Assembly: GCF_004514475.2 (NCBI RefSeq)
Contig: NZ_MYFO02000001.1
Span: 496,001 to 560,000, forward strand
Origin: Paenibacillus athensensis
Lineage (GTDB): Bacteria > Bacillota > Bacilli > Paenibacillales > NBRC-103111
Length of the DNA stretch: 64,000 nt
Reading direction: 5' to 3'
Below are positions 51,667-60,396 of the stretch, in pieces. Numbering within the stretch: position 1 is the first letter of the stretch; each line of letters starts with the position of its first letter. The notes under the pieces are model-generated. The model saw only the letters and a list, made by a program, of their open reading frames with translations, ran no database searches and was not told the DNA's origin. A program made the position numbers and the translations under genes.

Positions 51667-54600
51667 TTACGGTTGGGCGTCAAGCACGATATGACAAACC
51701 GTCAGCGGCGGAATTTCATAATTGAGCTGGTTGCCGCTAATCGCCGTAATCGGCGCGCGCTCCGTGATCGTTGGGCTGCTTTGATCGAACGCCCAGACGC
51801 GGCCCGACGTGTACGTCTGGCTGCCTCCAATTTGCAGCTGCGCCGTCATCGGATAATCGTAGTTTTTATTGATCACAATCAGATGCAGCTTGTTGTTGCT
51901 ATCCTTGAACACCGAGCCGTAGATCGAGCTGTTATCGATGTCCGACGTATCGGCTTTTACTTTCGTATCGCCGTATTTGGCGCCGGAGCCGTCGTAATTG
52001 TTGTAAATTTTGAACGCAGCCGACGTATACGGCGCAGCCGAAGTATTGTTGACCATTTTCCAGTAGCTGCCCAGATAGACGCCGTATTTGCCGAAAATCC
52101 CCAGCACGTCGGCAGTGGCCATCCCTCCGGATACATGGCTTTCCCCACCGTAATTGTATTCCGTAATCGCCAGCTTCGTCCCCGGATTGAAGGCGTCAAT
52201 CGATTGCTGCATCCGCGGAATCAGCGGCAGGAACGCGCTGTACCAAGTGCCAATCCAGCTGTTTTCCGTGAAGCTGGGGTCCCACAACGAACGCGGCGCT
52301 TGAATGCGCGCTTTGTTCGCTTCGATATTGTCATTGGCGTCGCTGCGCGTGATGCGGATGCCACCGCCGCTAATTTCCGGATACCAGTGCAAATCGAACA
52401 CATCGAGCAGGCGCTTGCCTTCTTTTTGCGATTCAACGCGCATTTTATCGAGGTAGTAGTCGACATACCAGGCATAATTGCCCTTGACCGTGTTCCAGTC
52501 GTCAGAAGCCTGCATGTTGAGCATTTCGCTCAAGCCATAGCTGACCGGACCGAACATTTCCGCAGCCGGGTCAACAGCTTTCACGGCTTTGGCCAGCGCA
52601 ATGCCTTTGTTCAATACTTCGGCGCTGCCCGGTTTGTTCGGATGCATCAGCGGATGCGTATCGTTCCATAAGCCCGGTTCATTGTCGATTTCATAACCGT
52701 GAATGCCTGTCGGCGAGGTCGCATCGCCGAACTTGCTGACGAGCAGGTTAACCAGCTCATCCTCGTATACAACATTATCGTTCAAATCAGGCGTCAGACT
52801 GAACGGCGCACCTTTAGCCGGCTTCACTTCCACCCAGCGGCTCGAAGGCGCCTTCTCGGAAGCGTCGACCGGACCGTTCAGGTCGTTGGCAACGTAACCG
52901 GCAGTTGGCAGCGTAATCAGCGAATACGCCTGTTTTTGCAGCGATTTCTCGTGAAAAGCGGTGATGCCGATGCCGGGAATGCCGACATCCGACGTCGGAA
53001 CTCCGCCATAGTACCACGGCACAAAGCCATCGCTCGATTGCATCCAGTCCGTTCCGGCATTGGAAGCATTGTTTTCCCAGTTGTACGTCGACAGCCTGTT
53101 GCCGCCGATCCGGCGGGCCGTAAAGCCTTCGGTATCGGTCAAATCGTCATTCGTTCCGTAAATGTAAGGACTGATCGGCGCACGTTCCGCTTCCGGATCC
53201 ACGGTGAACGATACGTTGAACGGACCGCTTGGCGTGAACACCGTGTTCAACCGGAGCAGCTCGCTCCAGACGCCGGACGTCGCGCCGTCCTTCGCCCGAA
53301 CGCGATACGTATGGGAGGTGCCGCCAGTCAAGCCGCTATGCATATAGCTTGTTGCCAGTCCGTTATCCACCAATTGACCGTCGACCTCCAGCTCATAGCC
53401 GGTGATCTCTTCGGGCACCGCATTCCAGCTCAGCGCAATTTGCTGTTCGCCCGTCGTCGCCCGAACATTGATCGGAGCGGGCAGGTTTTGCTGGCCGGTC
53501 GTTTTGACAGTCAAAGGTTGACTCCACAAGCTGACATTCGCGCCCTTGCGGCTGCGCACCTGATACGTATGGCGCGTGCCCGATTTGAGATAAGCATCGG
53601 TGAACGCAGCGGTCTGCACATTCTCATTCAGCGTCCCGTCGGCCAGCACCTCATAGCTGTCTGCACCAGCCACCGCATCCCAGCTCAAGGTGACGCTGGT
53701 GTCAGCCGGCACTGCAGCAACATTCACCGGAAAAGCCGGGATATCCAGCAGCTCCGGCTCGCTGCCGCCAACGAGCGTACCGTTCATATACACCGGCGTG
53801 CGGCTCGTTTCGGCATAAGTCGCGCTGTTGATAAACGAAAAGTCATCCGTTTGCGTAAAAGAGGTCCAGCCCTCCTTGTTGATCCACGTGTATACGCCTG
53901 CTTTCGCCCCGGGGTTCAGTTGGCCCGCCCCCTCAGTAAAGCCGATTTCCAGATAATAGTCGGCGGCGGCTGAAGGAATCGGCATTTTGACGAACCGCGT
54001 CGTCACATTCGCAGCAGCTGTCGTGGCCCAAAAGCCGATCGCCAGCGGCTTCTCGCCATTGATGGTGAAGTAGTAGCGCAGCTTGAGCGTATTCAGCGCA
54101 ATCGGCTGTCCCGTGATGTTGTAAAACTCGAATTCGGGACTGATCATTTGCGTGCTTGCGCTCGTGCCCGTCTTCACCGTCATCTTGACCGGCGAGCTGC
54201 CCGGCGCGAGCGCCGTCCGCACAGCCAGCGGAGCCGACCAGGCTCCGGGACCGCCGGCGTCGACAGCGCGTACGCGATAGCTGTGCGCTGTGTCCGGCGT
54301 CAGCCCGCTGTGCGTATATGCCGCATCGGCCACCTGTGCCGCGACCGTGCCGTCGGCTTCCACCTCGTAGCCGGTCGCGCCGCTGACCGCGTTCCAGCTC
54401 AGTGCAACGGCATCGCTGGCCGCTGCAGCAGTCAGCCCGCCGGGAGCCGGCAGCGTCGGATTGCCACCGCCGTCTCCTCCCGAATTGCCGCCGCCATTGC
54501 CGGCGCCGACCTGAAACGTCGCCGCTCCGGCGTGCCAGTCGTACATGCCGTTCCAGCCCGCCCCGAAAATTCCGATGCTGATGGTATACGTTCCTACCGC

Positions 54601-54945
54601 CGCTTGGGCCGGAACCTGCCACGTAAATGGCAGCGAACGGGTCACGCCCGCTTCCACCGCGATGTTATCGATAAAAGCTTGATGCACCTTGTTCATCTGC
54701 GGATCAAAAATTTCCACATCAACCAGCAAATCAGCCGCTTGCTCCATATCGATCTGGACCGTCACTGACGCAGAGCCTCCTGCATCGACCGATCTCGCGC
54801 TGACTGCAGCCGTCGTCACGACTGCGGGAGCCGTATCGTCTGCGGAAGCGTGCGTTCCGCTCAGCCCCATGCTGCCGAGCAGCAGGACCGCAGCCAGCAT
54901 CAGCGCCGGCCAGCGTCCTTTTTTCTTTTTTTCAAAACCAGACAT
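51667..54945 (-). CDS. Secreted multidomain GH44 glucanase/xyloglucanase
   Basis: A 1092-residue secreted enzyme. After a signal peptide (LMLAAVLLLGSMGLSGTHASA) come an Ig-like domain (about 35-150), a Gly-rich linker, a fibronectin type III domain (165-245), a CBM3-like cellulose-binding module (255-390, with SPEFEFYNITGQPIALNTLK), two more fibronectin domains (400-575) and the GH44 catalytic domain (about 580-1090). The acid/base glutamate is in YEIDNEPGLW near residue 752 and the nucleophile in ITEYNYGGES near 928. GH44 enzymes cut beta-1,4-glucans, often xyloglucan. It is monocistronic, with its own terminator. Confidence 0.9.
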   Translation of the reverse strand: MSGFEKKKKGRWPALMLAAVLLLGSMGLSGTHASADDTAPAVVTTAAVSARSVDAGGSASVTVQIDMEQAADLLVDVEIFDPQMNKVHQAFIDNIAVEAGVTRSLPFTWQVPAQAAVGTYTISIGIFGAGWNGMYDWHAGAATFQVGAGNGGGNSGGDGGGNPTLPAPGGLTAAAASDAVALSWNAVSGATGYEVEADGTVAAQVADAAYTHSGLTPDTAHSYRVRAVDAGGPGAWSAPLAVRTALAPGSSPVKMTVKTGTSASTQMISPEFEFYNITGQPIALNTLKLRYYFTINGEKPLAIGFWATTAAANVTTRFVKMPIPSAAADYYLEIGFTEGAGQLNPGAKAGVYTWINKEGWTSFTQTDDFSFINSATYAETSRTPVYMNGTLVGGSEPELLDIPAFPVNVAAVPADTSVTLSWDAVAGADSYEVLADGTLNENVQTAAFTDAYLKSGTRHTYQVRSRKGANVSLWSQPLTVKTTGQQNLPAPINVRATTGEQQIALSWNAVPEEITGYELEVDGQLVDNGLATSYMHSGLTGGTSHTYRVRAKDGATSGVWSELLRLNTVFTPSGPFNVSFTVDPEAERAPISPYIYGTNDDLTDTEGFTARRIGGNRLSTYNWENNASNAGTDWMQSSDGFVPWYYGGVPTSDVGIPGIGITAFHEKSLQKQAYSLITLPTAGYVANDLNGPVDASEKAPSSRWVEVKPAKGAPFSLTPDLNDNVVYEDELVNLLVSKFGDATSPTGIHGYEIDNEPGLWNDTHPLMHPNKPGSAEVLNKGIALAKAVKAVDPAAEMFGPVSYGLSEMLNMQASDDWNTVKGNYAWYVDYYLDKMRVESQKEGKRLLDVFDLHWYPEISGGGIRITRSDANDNIEANKARIQAPRSLWDPSFTENSWIGTWYSAFLPLIPRMQQSIDAFNPGTKLAITEYNYGGESHVSGGMATADVLGIFGKYGVYLGSYWKMVNNTSAAPYTSAAFKIYNNYDGSGAKYGDTKVKADTSDIDNSSIYGSVFKDSNNKLHLIVINKNYDYPMTAQLQIGGSQTYTSGRVWAFDQSSPTITERAPITAISGNQLNYEIPPLTVCHIVLDAQP

Positions 54946-55088
54946 CGTTTGTCTCCTCTCCGTATCGGAACTTTCTAAACAACGGTTCCCATTGTAACAA
55001 AAAACTTCCGCGAGGTATGTGTGATCTCACACATTTGATATAGGCCGAAAGAACTAATTATCCAATGGTTTATTTTAAAAACAACAAA

Positions 55089-55106
55089 AAACCTCTTGCG
55101 AGGTTT
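55089..55106 (-). terminator. Terminator of the TPR gene
   Basis: AAACCTC and GAGGTTT pair around TTGC, and TTTTTTGTT follows on the minus strand, 15 bases past the TPR stop. Confidence 0.85.
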
Positions 55107-55120
55107 CCTGTCCGGCGGCT

Positions 55121-56134
55121 CTACAGCTCTTGCTCGTCCATCGCATACGCTTCCTGGTCGATCCGCGCATTCAAATGACGCGCCCGCTGCAAATCCAATT
55201 TATAGCTGACAAAATCGCCCAGCTCCTTGTGGGCCTGACTGCGAAAATAATACAGCCGCGCATCCGTTTTCAGCTGCCGCTCGGCCGTGTTCAGCCGCTC
55301 CAGCGCAGCGCGCGCGTGCTTCAGCGCTAGCTCCGTGCGCCCCATATACAGCAGCAGCCGGGTTAATGGCGCATAGCCAAGTTCAAACGCCTGCTGGAAA
55401 TCGGCCAGCGCAGCTTCATAACGCCGCAGCCGGAAATGGGCCACGCCCCGGCAATACGCATAGCGGCTGTCTTCAGGCGCCAGCTCAAGCGAGCGGGTTA
55501 AATCGAGCAGCGCCGCTTCATCCCGCCCCAGCCGCAGGCACGCTTCGCCGCGCAGCCCATACGCCCGAGCCGATGCCGGATGATACGCCAGCAGCCGGTC
55601 CATCGACGCCAGCACCTGCTCATAACGCCCCGCTTCCGCATGCAGCCGGCCGAGCCGGTAAATCAGATCCGGATGCTCCGGCTCCAGCTCCAGTGCCCGC
55701 AACAAATCGGCCAGCGCCCGCTCCACATCACCCTTGCGACTGTAAATATCGGCGCGATAAGCGAACATGTTGCACACATCCGCGCTGTTTGAACACTCGA
55801 AATCAGCCAAAGCCCGGTCGTAATCGCCGAGCAGGTAATAGCACATCCCCCGGCAATTAATCACATGCCGCATCCCGGGGTCCAGCCGCAAGCAACGCGT
55901 AAAATCAGCCGCCGCCCGGTCATACGAGGAGCTGTCATACAACGCCAGCCCGCGAAAGTAATACGCCTGGGCATCCGTGGGATGCAGCGTTATCGCATGG
56001 GTAATCCGCTCGATCTGCACAGCAGCCGGTTCGGTTTCCCGCAGCTTGCTGAAATAAAGAAACGAATTTGCGTGCACCTGCCGGGACCATTCATATTTCA
56101 TGATTTCCACTACAGAAAGGAGCCGATCCTTCAT
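55121..56134 (-). CDS. Tetratricopeptide repeat protein
   Basis: The ATG at 56134 lies eight bases after GGAAGGGG and gives 337 residues. About seven TPR units follow with the A-x-x-x-Y-x-x-x-G/A pattern, for example AQAYYFRGLALYDSSSYDRA, ALADFECSNSADVCNMFAYR and ALADLLRALELEPEHPDLIY. There is no signal peptide, so it is cytoplasmic and probably a protein-binding scaffold. A short N-terminal region (MKYEWSRQVHANSFLYFSKL) may mark partner binding. It lies 245 bases downstream of the epimerase. Confidence 0.88.
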   Translation of the reverse strand: MKDRLLSVVEIMKYEWSRQVHANSFLYFSKLRETEPAAVQIERITHAITLHPTDAQAYYFRGLALYDSSSYDRAAADFTRCLRLDPGMRHVINCRGMCYYLLGDYDRALADFECSNSADVCNMFAYRADIYSRKGDVERALADLLRALELEPEHPDLIYRLGRLHAEAGRYEQVLASMDRLLAYHPASARAYGLRGEACLRLGRDEAALLDLTRSLELAPEDSRYAYCRGVAHFRLRRYEAALADFQQAFELGYAPLTRLLLYMGRTELALKHARAALERLNTAERQLKTDARLYYFRSQAHKELGDFVSYKLDLQRARHLNARIDQEAYAMDEQEL

Positions 56135-56379
56135 TAGCGTTACCCCTTCCACTATCCGACTTGACGCAGCCGGCCCGATGCTGTTGATCGTCTCTGCTTA
56201 CTTTCATTATAGCGATTTAGTGGAGGTTTGCCATTGTGTCCATCCGTAAAATCGATAAAAATCACAAAAAAGCACGTTACCAGGTAACCTGCCTTTTGTC
56301 GTTGTCGCATTCGAGATACAAATAAACCGCGCTCGCCTGTAGCCAGCGCAAGCAAACCTCCGAGCAAACACAAGCCGTA

Positions 56380-57309
56380 TCATACCCGGCTGCCCGGCCG
56401 CTCCAGATACGGGTCCAAGCCGATATACTCTTCAAGTATGGCCTCGACGGAATCGGCGGGCGCAAATTTCGCGATGCCGTTAAATCGCGTCGTATCCAGC
56501 AGCGATACGGATTGCGGAAGTCGAAATTCGTCCGGCTGCGGACCGCCTGCGCGGCGTACAGCCCACCGGGCCCGGGTGCCGGCCCAGCGGTTGATTTGTT
56601 CAATCAACGTTTTCCACGTGCAAAATCCGCTCGCCACATTGTACACGCCCGATTGCTGCACATCAAGCGCAGCAGCAAAAGCGCGGCCGCAATCCGCTTC
56701 TCCGATAAACGACGAGCCGTATGTTTCCAGCCCCTCCTCCGAATCGAAGTAAAAGACGCCGTTGCGCTTGCAATGCTGGTACACATACAACAAATATTGT
56801 CGATTGAACCGCCCCTTGCCGGTTCCGTACAGCAGCGGAATGCGCAAGCTGATTCCTGTTTTGGGCGCAGCTCCTTTTGCTCCCTGCGCAGCTGCCATCG
56901 CCAGCTGATGCTCGTTGCAAATTTTCCCCAGATCATACCAGCTGCCTGGGTCGGTGCTCGCGCCCTCCCTGAGCACCTCCTGGGGAATACCGTACACGGT
57001 TTGGCTGCTGGCCAGCACAAACGGCCCCCGACGCCACAGGTCCAGCAGTTGCCCCGTCCCCAATATATCTTCAGCCACCACCTGCTCGCGCTCTGTCGAA
57101 CGCGGACTCGCCAAATGGATGACTGCTTCGGCCTTGCCCAGCTCCTTGTCCAGCTCGCGAGCCTGCGCCAGATCGCCGTATACGAGCGAACAGCCGGGTA
57201 GCATCACATCTCTGCGCACGAGACAGACCGGCTCATGATGCTGCCGCAGCAATTCCTCTACCACCGCGCGTCCGATATTGCCGGAAGCCCCGGTTACAAA
57301 TATTCGCAT
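56380..57309 (-). CDS. NAD-dependent epimerase/dehydratase (extended SDR)
   Basis: A 309-residue extended SDR: FVTGASGNIGRAVVEELL (nucleotide loop), a serine in LASSQTVYG, and the catalytic pair in WYDLGKICNE (Y-x-x-x-K), then NVASGFCTWKTLIEQIN. AGGAGG precedes the ATG. It lies 21 bases after the radical SAM gene stop, so it belongs to the same transcript. The substrate, probably a nucleotide sugar or related group, is not shown. Confidence 0.88.
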   Translation of the reverse strand: MRIFVTGASGNIGRAVVEELLRQHHEPVCLVRRDVMLPGCSLVYGDLAQARELDKELGKAEAVIHLASPRSTEREQVVAEDILGTGQLLDLWRRGPFVLASSQTVYGIPQEVLREGASTDPGSWYDLGKICNEHQLAMAAAQGAKGAAPKTGISLRIPLLYGTGKGRFNRQYLLYVYQHCKRNGVFYFDSEEGLETYGSSFIGEADCGRAFAAALDVQQSGVYNVASGFCTWKTLIEQINRWAGTRARWAVRRAGGPQPDEFRLPQSVSLLDTTRFNGIAKFAPADSVEAILEEYIGLDPYLERPGSRV

Positions 57310-57330
57310 AATAACCTCCTGTCCGCATGA

Positions 57331-59043
57331 CTACGGCTGCAAAGCCTGTGCAGGATTTTGAAAAAAATGCCCCGCCTGCTTTTTCAATATCGCTCCGTGT
57401 CCGGTCGCAAAATACAAATACACCGTCGGGTCCATGCCTCCCCCGGCGCCAAAGCGCAGCCACCCAAGCTCGTTGAGCAAAACCGCCGTATAGTCTTCAA
57501 TCGCTCGATGCGTCCGCAGCGATGCCTCTGCGATCTCCTCGGCAAACGAATACGGATAATAGGAGGGCATATCGCCTTCCGGCGGATGCAGCCGCAAACC
57601 AAATGCCGCAGGCTGCCGCTGTACTGGCGTATCGGGAAATACAGTAAACCGGTTTAACAAAAACGTGACGTTATCGATCTCCCGAACAGCCGAAATCAGG
57701 AATTCGACCGATGTCTCCAGCTCTTCCAACTGCTCGCCGGGAAACCCGCCGATCAGATTCATGTGCAATCCGACTCCCGCGTCTCGCGCATAGCCCAAAA
57801 TCCGGCGCACAGCCGCTTCGTCAAGACCGGGCGTGTACTTGTCCATCAGCTTTTGAATCCGGGGCACGATCGACTCCAGTCCGAACAGCACCTCATAACA
57901 GCCCGCTTCCCGCAGCAGCTCGAACAGCTCGCGCGTATGCGCCAGCTCCAGCTTCGAGCGGCACGCCCAGCGAATGCGCAGCTTGCGCTCGATCAATACC
58001 TCGCATAACGTTCGCAGCATGGCCGGCGATAACGCTTCATCCGCAAAAATAAACGTTTCGTATCCCGCTTCGACATACGCCGCAAGCCGCTGCACCGCCG
58101 GCTCCACTTCACTGCGCAAAGGAACGAGCGAACTTTCATATTTGGCATTTTGCGTACAGAACGTGCACTTGCTCCAATAACATCTTCTTTCGCTGATTCT
58201 TGTCCATAATACAGGCTCCGGCGAAAAAAGGCGCGTTCGTTCCGGGGCAGCATAACGCTTGGGGCTCAGCTTGTAATCGGCGTCGGCCAAATCGGCTCTG
58301 GTCAGATAACCGGATGCGCGACGCCCTTGCGCCAGCTCCTCAACAAGCAGCGGCACCAGCACATCGCGGTCGTCGCGCGACGCAATGACGCTGTCGAACA
58401 ATCGTTCCAGCTGCCCGCTGCGCTGCAAGCTCGCCATATGGGCGTGCAGGGAATAATTTTCATAACCGTGATCGATCAGACACGCGTACAGACCGGGCAC
58501 CCGTTCCTTGAGCAAACGGACACAAATCAACGCGTTCAGCAGCTCCTCCGACGAGGCGACGGACACAAGCAGGGCGTCAAACTTGGCAGGCACGATATCC
58601 AGAGCCAATTCGATCGAGCGCGACAACACCGTCTGTCGGTACGCATACTCGACCAGCGAACGGCTGTCATGATAATTAACGTCGTAAACAATCGCTCCGG
58701 CAATCAGGTTGAAGATCAGCTCCGGCTGCGCTTGCTGCAGCAGCTCCAAATGCCGGACGACAGCGTGCACGGCTTGCCGATAATCAATAAATTCCTTGTA
58801 TACGCGGGAATCACACAAATCGGCTAACGCCGTCGCAGCTTCCCGAGCGCTTGCAGAAAGCTGCTCGTCACAGACGCCAAGCCAGGTATTCGTCGTTGGG
58901 TCGAGGATAACCTCCCACCAGCGCGGATTGATATTGCAGCGCTCCACCTTATGTGGCGTTGTATCCAGCAAATGCCGCCACATGCCCGGATCATGAATGA
59001 CCGTAGGGAAGCGTCCCGGGGCGCTCAGATGAACAATATGCAC
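57331..59043 (-). CDS. Radical SAM enzyme with cobalamin-binding-like N-terminal domain
   Basis: The GTG at 59043 lies nine bases after AAGGAGT and gives 570 residues starting VHIVHLSAPGRFPTVIHDPG. Residues about 150-240 resemble a degenerate B12-binding Rossmann domain without the D-x-H-x-x-G cobalamin motif. The cluster cysteines are C288, C293 and C296 in RRCYWSKCTFC, a C-x4-C-x2-C spacing instead of the common C-x3-C-x2-C. AGCYEVLFGLESIV and MNLIGGFPGE are SAM-binding and glycine motifs of the fold. Upstream is a FecR-like peptide gene behind a strong hairpin; downstream is an epimerase. Peptide modification is possible, but the substrate is unknown. Confidence 0.82.
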   Translation of the reverse strand: MHIVHLSAPGRFPTVIHDPGMWRHLLDTTPHKVERCNINPRWWEVILDPTTNTWLGVCDEQLSASAREAATALADLCDSRVYKEFIDYRQAVHAVVRHLELLQQAQPELIFNLIAGAIVYDVNYHDSRSLVEYAYRQTVLSRSIELALDIVPAKFDALLVSVASSEELLNALICVRLLKERVPGLYACLIDHGYENYSLHAHMASLQRSGQLERLFDSVIASRDDRDVLVPLLVEELAQGRRASGYLTRADLADADYKLSPKRYAAPERTRLFSPEPVLWTRISERRCYWSKCTFCTQNAKYESSLVPLRSEVEPAVQRLAAYVEAGYETFIFADEALSPAMLRTLCEVLIERKLRIRWACRSKLELAHTRELFELLREAGCYEVLFGLESIVPRIQKLMDKYTPGLDEAAVRRILGYARDAGVGLHMNLIGGFPGEQLEELETSVEFLISAVREIDNVTFLLNRFTVFPDTPVQRQPAAFGLRLHPPEGDMPSYYPYSFAEEIAEASLRTHRAIEDYTAVLLNELGWLRFGAGGGMDPTVYLYFATGHGAILKKQAGHFFQNPAQALQP

Positions 59044-59071
59044 GTCAACGATACTCCTTTGTGTAAGAATA

Positions 59072-59099
59072 GCCCCCCATGCCAAATGGCATGAGGGGC
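59072..59099 (-). promoter_or_regulatory. Strong hairpin between FecR-like gene and radical SAM gene
   Basis: GCCCCCCATGCC pairs with GGCATGAGGGGC (one mismatch) around AAAT, 27 bases past the FecR-like stop. It lacks a good U-run, so it may be a partial terminator or RNA stabiliser setting unequal expression of the two genes. Confidence 0.6.
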
Positions 59100-59125
59100 G
59101 CATGAACCTGCCAATCACAATCGAG

Positions 59126-59500
59126 CTAGCCGCGAACGCCCATAATCGCCGTCGGCGTTTCCAGACAAAACTCGCCGCAGTTATTAGCCGGCTTTGGTAC
59201 AGTATGCGTCGTATAAGGGAGCACAGTGTACGTGTCGCCTTGATTGTTGATTTTGTAAGTCAGCGTTCCGTTGCCGGTAACGACTTTGTCTCCTTCGTAC
59301 AGGCTCAGCCCGACGAAAGGCGTGGAAGATTTGCCTGTTGACACTTTCGTTACTGTGACCGTCCCGTACACATACGAAACGACACCCGATTTTGAAGCTT
59401 CGGCGCCAGTAACAAGCCCAGTTGCACCTACTACAACCGCTGCGCTGGCGACAATCGCCGTATTTTTTGTAAATTTCCCCAAGTTGGACATCGACAACAT
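59126..59500 (-). CDS. Short secreted FecR-like protein ending MGVRG
   Basis: A 124-residue protein (ATG at 59500, or at 59491 for a better distance from AAAGGAGG) with a signal peptide ending near AEASKSG. The mature 88 residues have the FecR pattern GTVTVTKVSTGK, GLSLYEGDKVVTGNG and TYKINNQGDTYTVLP, then CGEFC with two cysteines and the end TPTAIMGVRG. In normal FecR domains GVRG is followed by TEF and the chain goes on; here a TAG stop cuts it exactly there. It may be a naturally short form or a truncation. A consensus promoter lies upstream and a radical SAM gene follows. Confidence 0.7.
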   Translation of the reverse strand: MLSMSNLGKFTKNTAIVASAAVVVGATGLVTGAEASKSGVVSYVYGTVTVTKVSTGKSSTPFVGLSLYEGDKVVTGNGTLTYKINNQGDTYTVLPYTTHTVPKPANNCGEFCLETPTAIMGVRG

Positions 59501-59828
59501 CTTCCTCCTTTTACATGTGAAAAACCGGGGCGGGAACCGTCAGTAAACGCTTTCAAGCCCATCTTGCCTATATATTGATGCTGGCCAGCGATCAACCTCT
59601 GTTGTACCTTGTATATTACAAAAATTTTTAATCGATGTCAAACCCATACTACGAACCCAACCTTCCGCCCCGGCCCCGGCTGCCTTCACCGCAACAAAAG
59701 CGTGCCTCCCCGCCCGGCCAAACACAGCTGGCTAAAAGCAAAATGCGCAAGCCGGAAAAGCAAATCGCTTCCGACTCACGCATATAGGTCCCGCTTCCAA
59801 ATCAGGCTTTCCCTGCACTAAACAAAAT
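59501..59828. other. Gene-free region with promoter of the FecR-like gene
   Basis: I see no coding frame in these 328 bases. They hold a good minus-strand promoter near 59613-59641, listed separately. Confidence 0.6.
59613..59641 (-). promoter_or_regulatory. Sigma-A promoter of the FecR-radical SAM operon
   Basis: On the minus strand a perfect TTGACA (59641-59636) and TAATAT (59618-59613) are separated by 17 bases. The leader to the FecR-like gene is about 105 bases. Confidence 0.7.
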
Positions 59829-60179
59829 CTACAAAAATGCGCCAAAAGAAGGATACAACGGCATCGGCGATTGCGACGACATTGTAACGGTGCGGCTTTC
59901 AATCCGTCTGAGTACATCCCGGCCCCATGAACCCGTTTCGACTCGCTCCAGCAGCTCATAGACGGTAATATCGTCCATGTCCGCCATCATCCGCTGTTCC
60001 TTCAGCGGTAGCGTGCCCACCAACACGGAAAAATAATTCAAGGATATCGACCAGCAGGACCTTCCTTCATCCGTCATACGTTCGATCAGCTGATTAAAAC
60101 CGATTTCCGACTTCGGATTCACGCACGTTCCGTTCATGAAGAACTCACAGGTCCGGCAATTCAATTGTAAAGTTTGCAT
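59829..60179 (-). CDS. Small protein with N-terminal cysteine cluster
   Basis: A 116-residue protein with four cysteines at residues 8, 11, 19 and 42 (LNCRTCEFF, NGTCVN and RSCWSISLNY), a pattern that could bind zinc or an iron-sulfur cluster. The rest is helical and ends in a Ser/Pro-rich tail. GGAGAG lies seven bases before the ATG. I do not recognise the family. It is 328 bases upstream of the FecR-like gene on the same strand but has a promoter-containing gap between, so it is probably a separate unit. Confidence 0.65.
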   Translation of the reverse strand: MQTLQLNCRTCEFFMNGTCVNPKSEIGFNQLIERMTDEGRSCWSISLNYFSVLVGTLPLKEQRMMADMDDITVYELLERVETGSWGRDVLRRIESRTVTMSSQSPMPLYPSFGAFL

Positions 60180-60290
60180 GTTTCATCTCTCCATATAGTT
60201 CTGATCTCTCTTGATTATACTTGGTGCGGGCATAAAAAACTGTGCATGGCGTCACAAATTCACGATTAATTTCTAGGGCCTTCGTGATAG

Positions 60291-60318
60291 TGATGACATA
60301 ATTATTTTTATGTTAACA
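60291..60318. promoter_or_regulatory. dif-like recombination site (11-6-11)
   Basis: TGATGACATAA, a six-base TTATTT spacer and TTATGTTAACA have the exact size and spacing of a chromosomal dif site. The inner arms CATAA/TTATGTTAA are those of E. coli dif and resemble B. subtilis dif. It lies 78 bases upstream of the xerS start. No other dif-like site was noticed in the window. Confidence 0.65.
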
Positions 60319-60396
60319 ATTCACGCAATCTATGCTTTTCCTGTGCGGACTGGTATACTTACACCTGTAAAGGCTGATAAAGGCAGGTGCCGCCCG

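Noticed and set aside
47859-54945. Many long antisense frames opposite the hybrid kinase and GH44 genes
   Set aside because: They are shadows produced by high GC content and codon bias on the coding strand; none has a ribosome site or recognisable domain.
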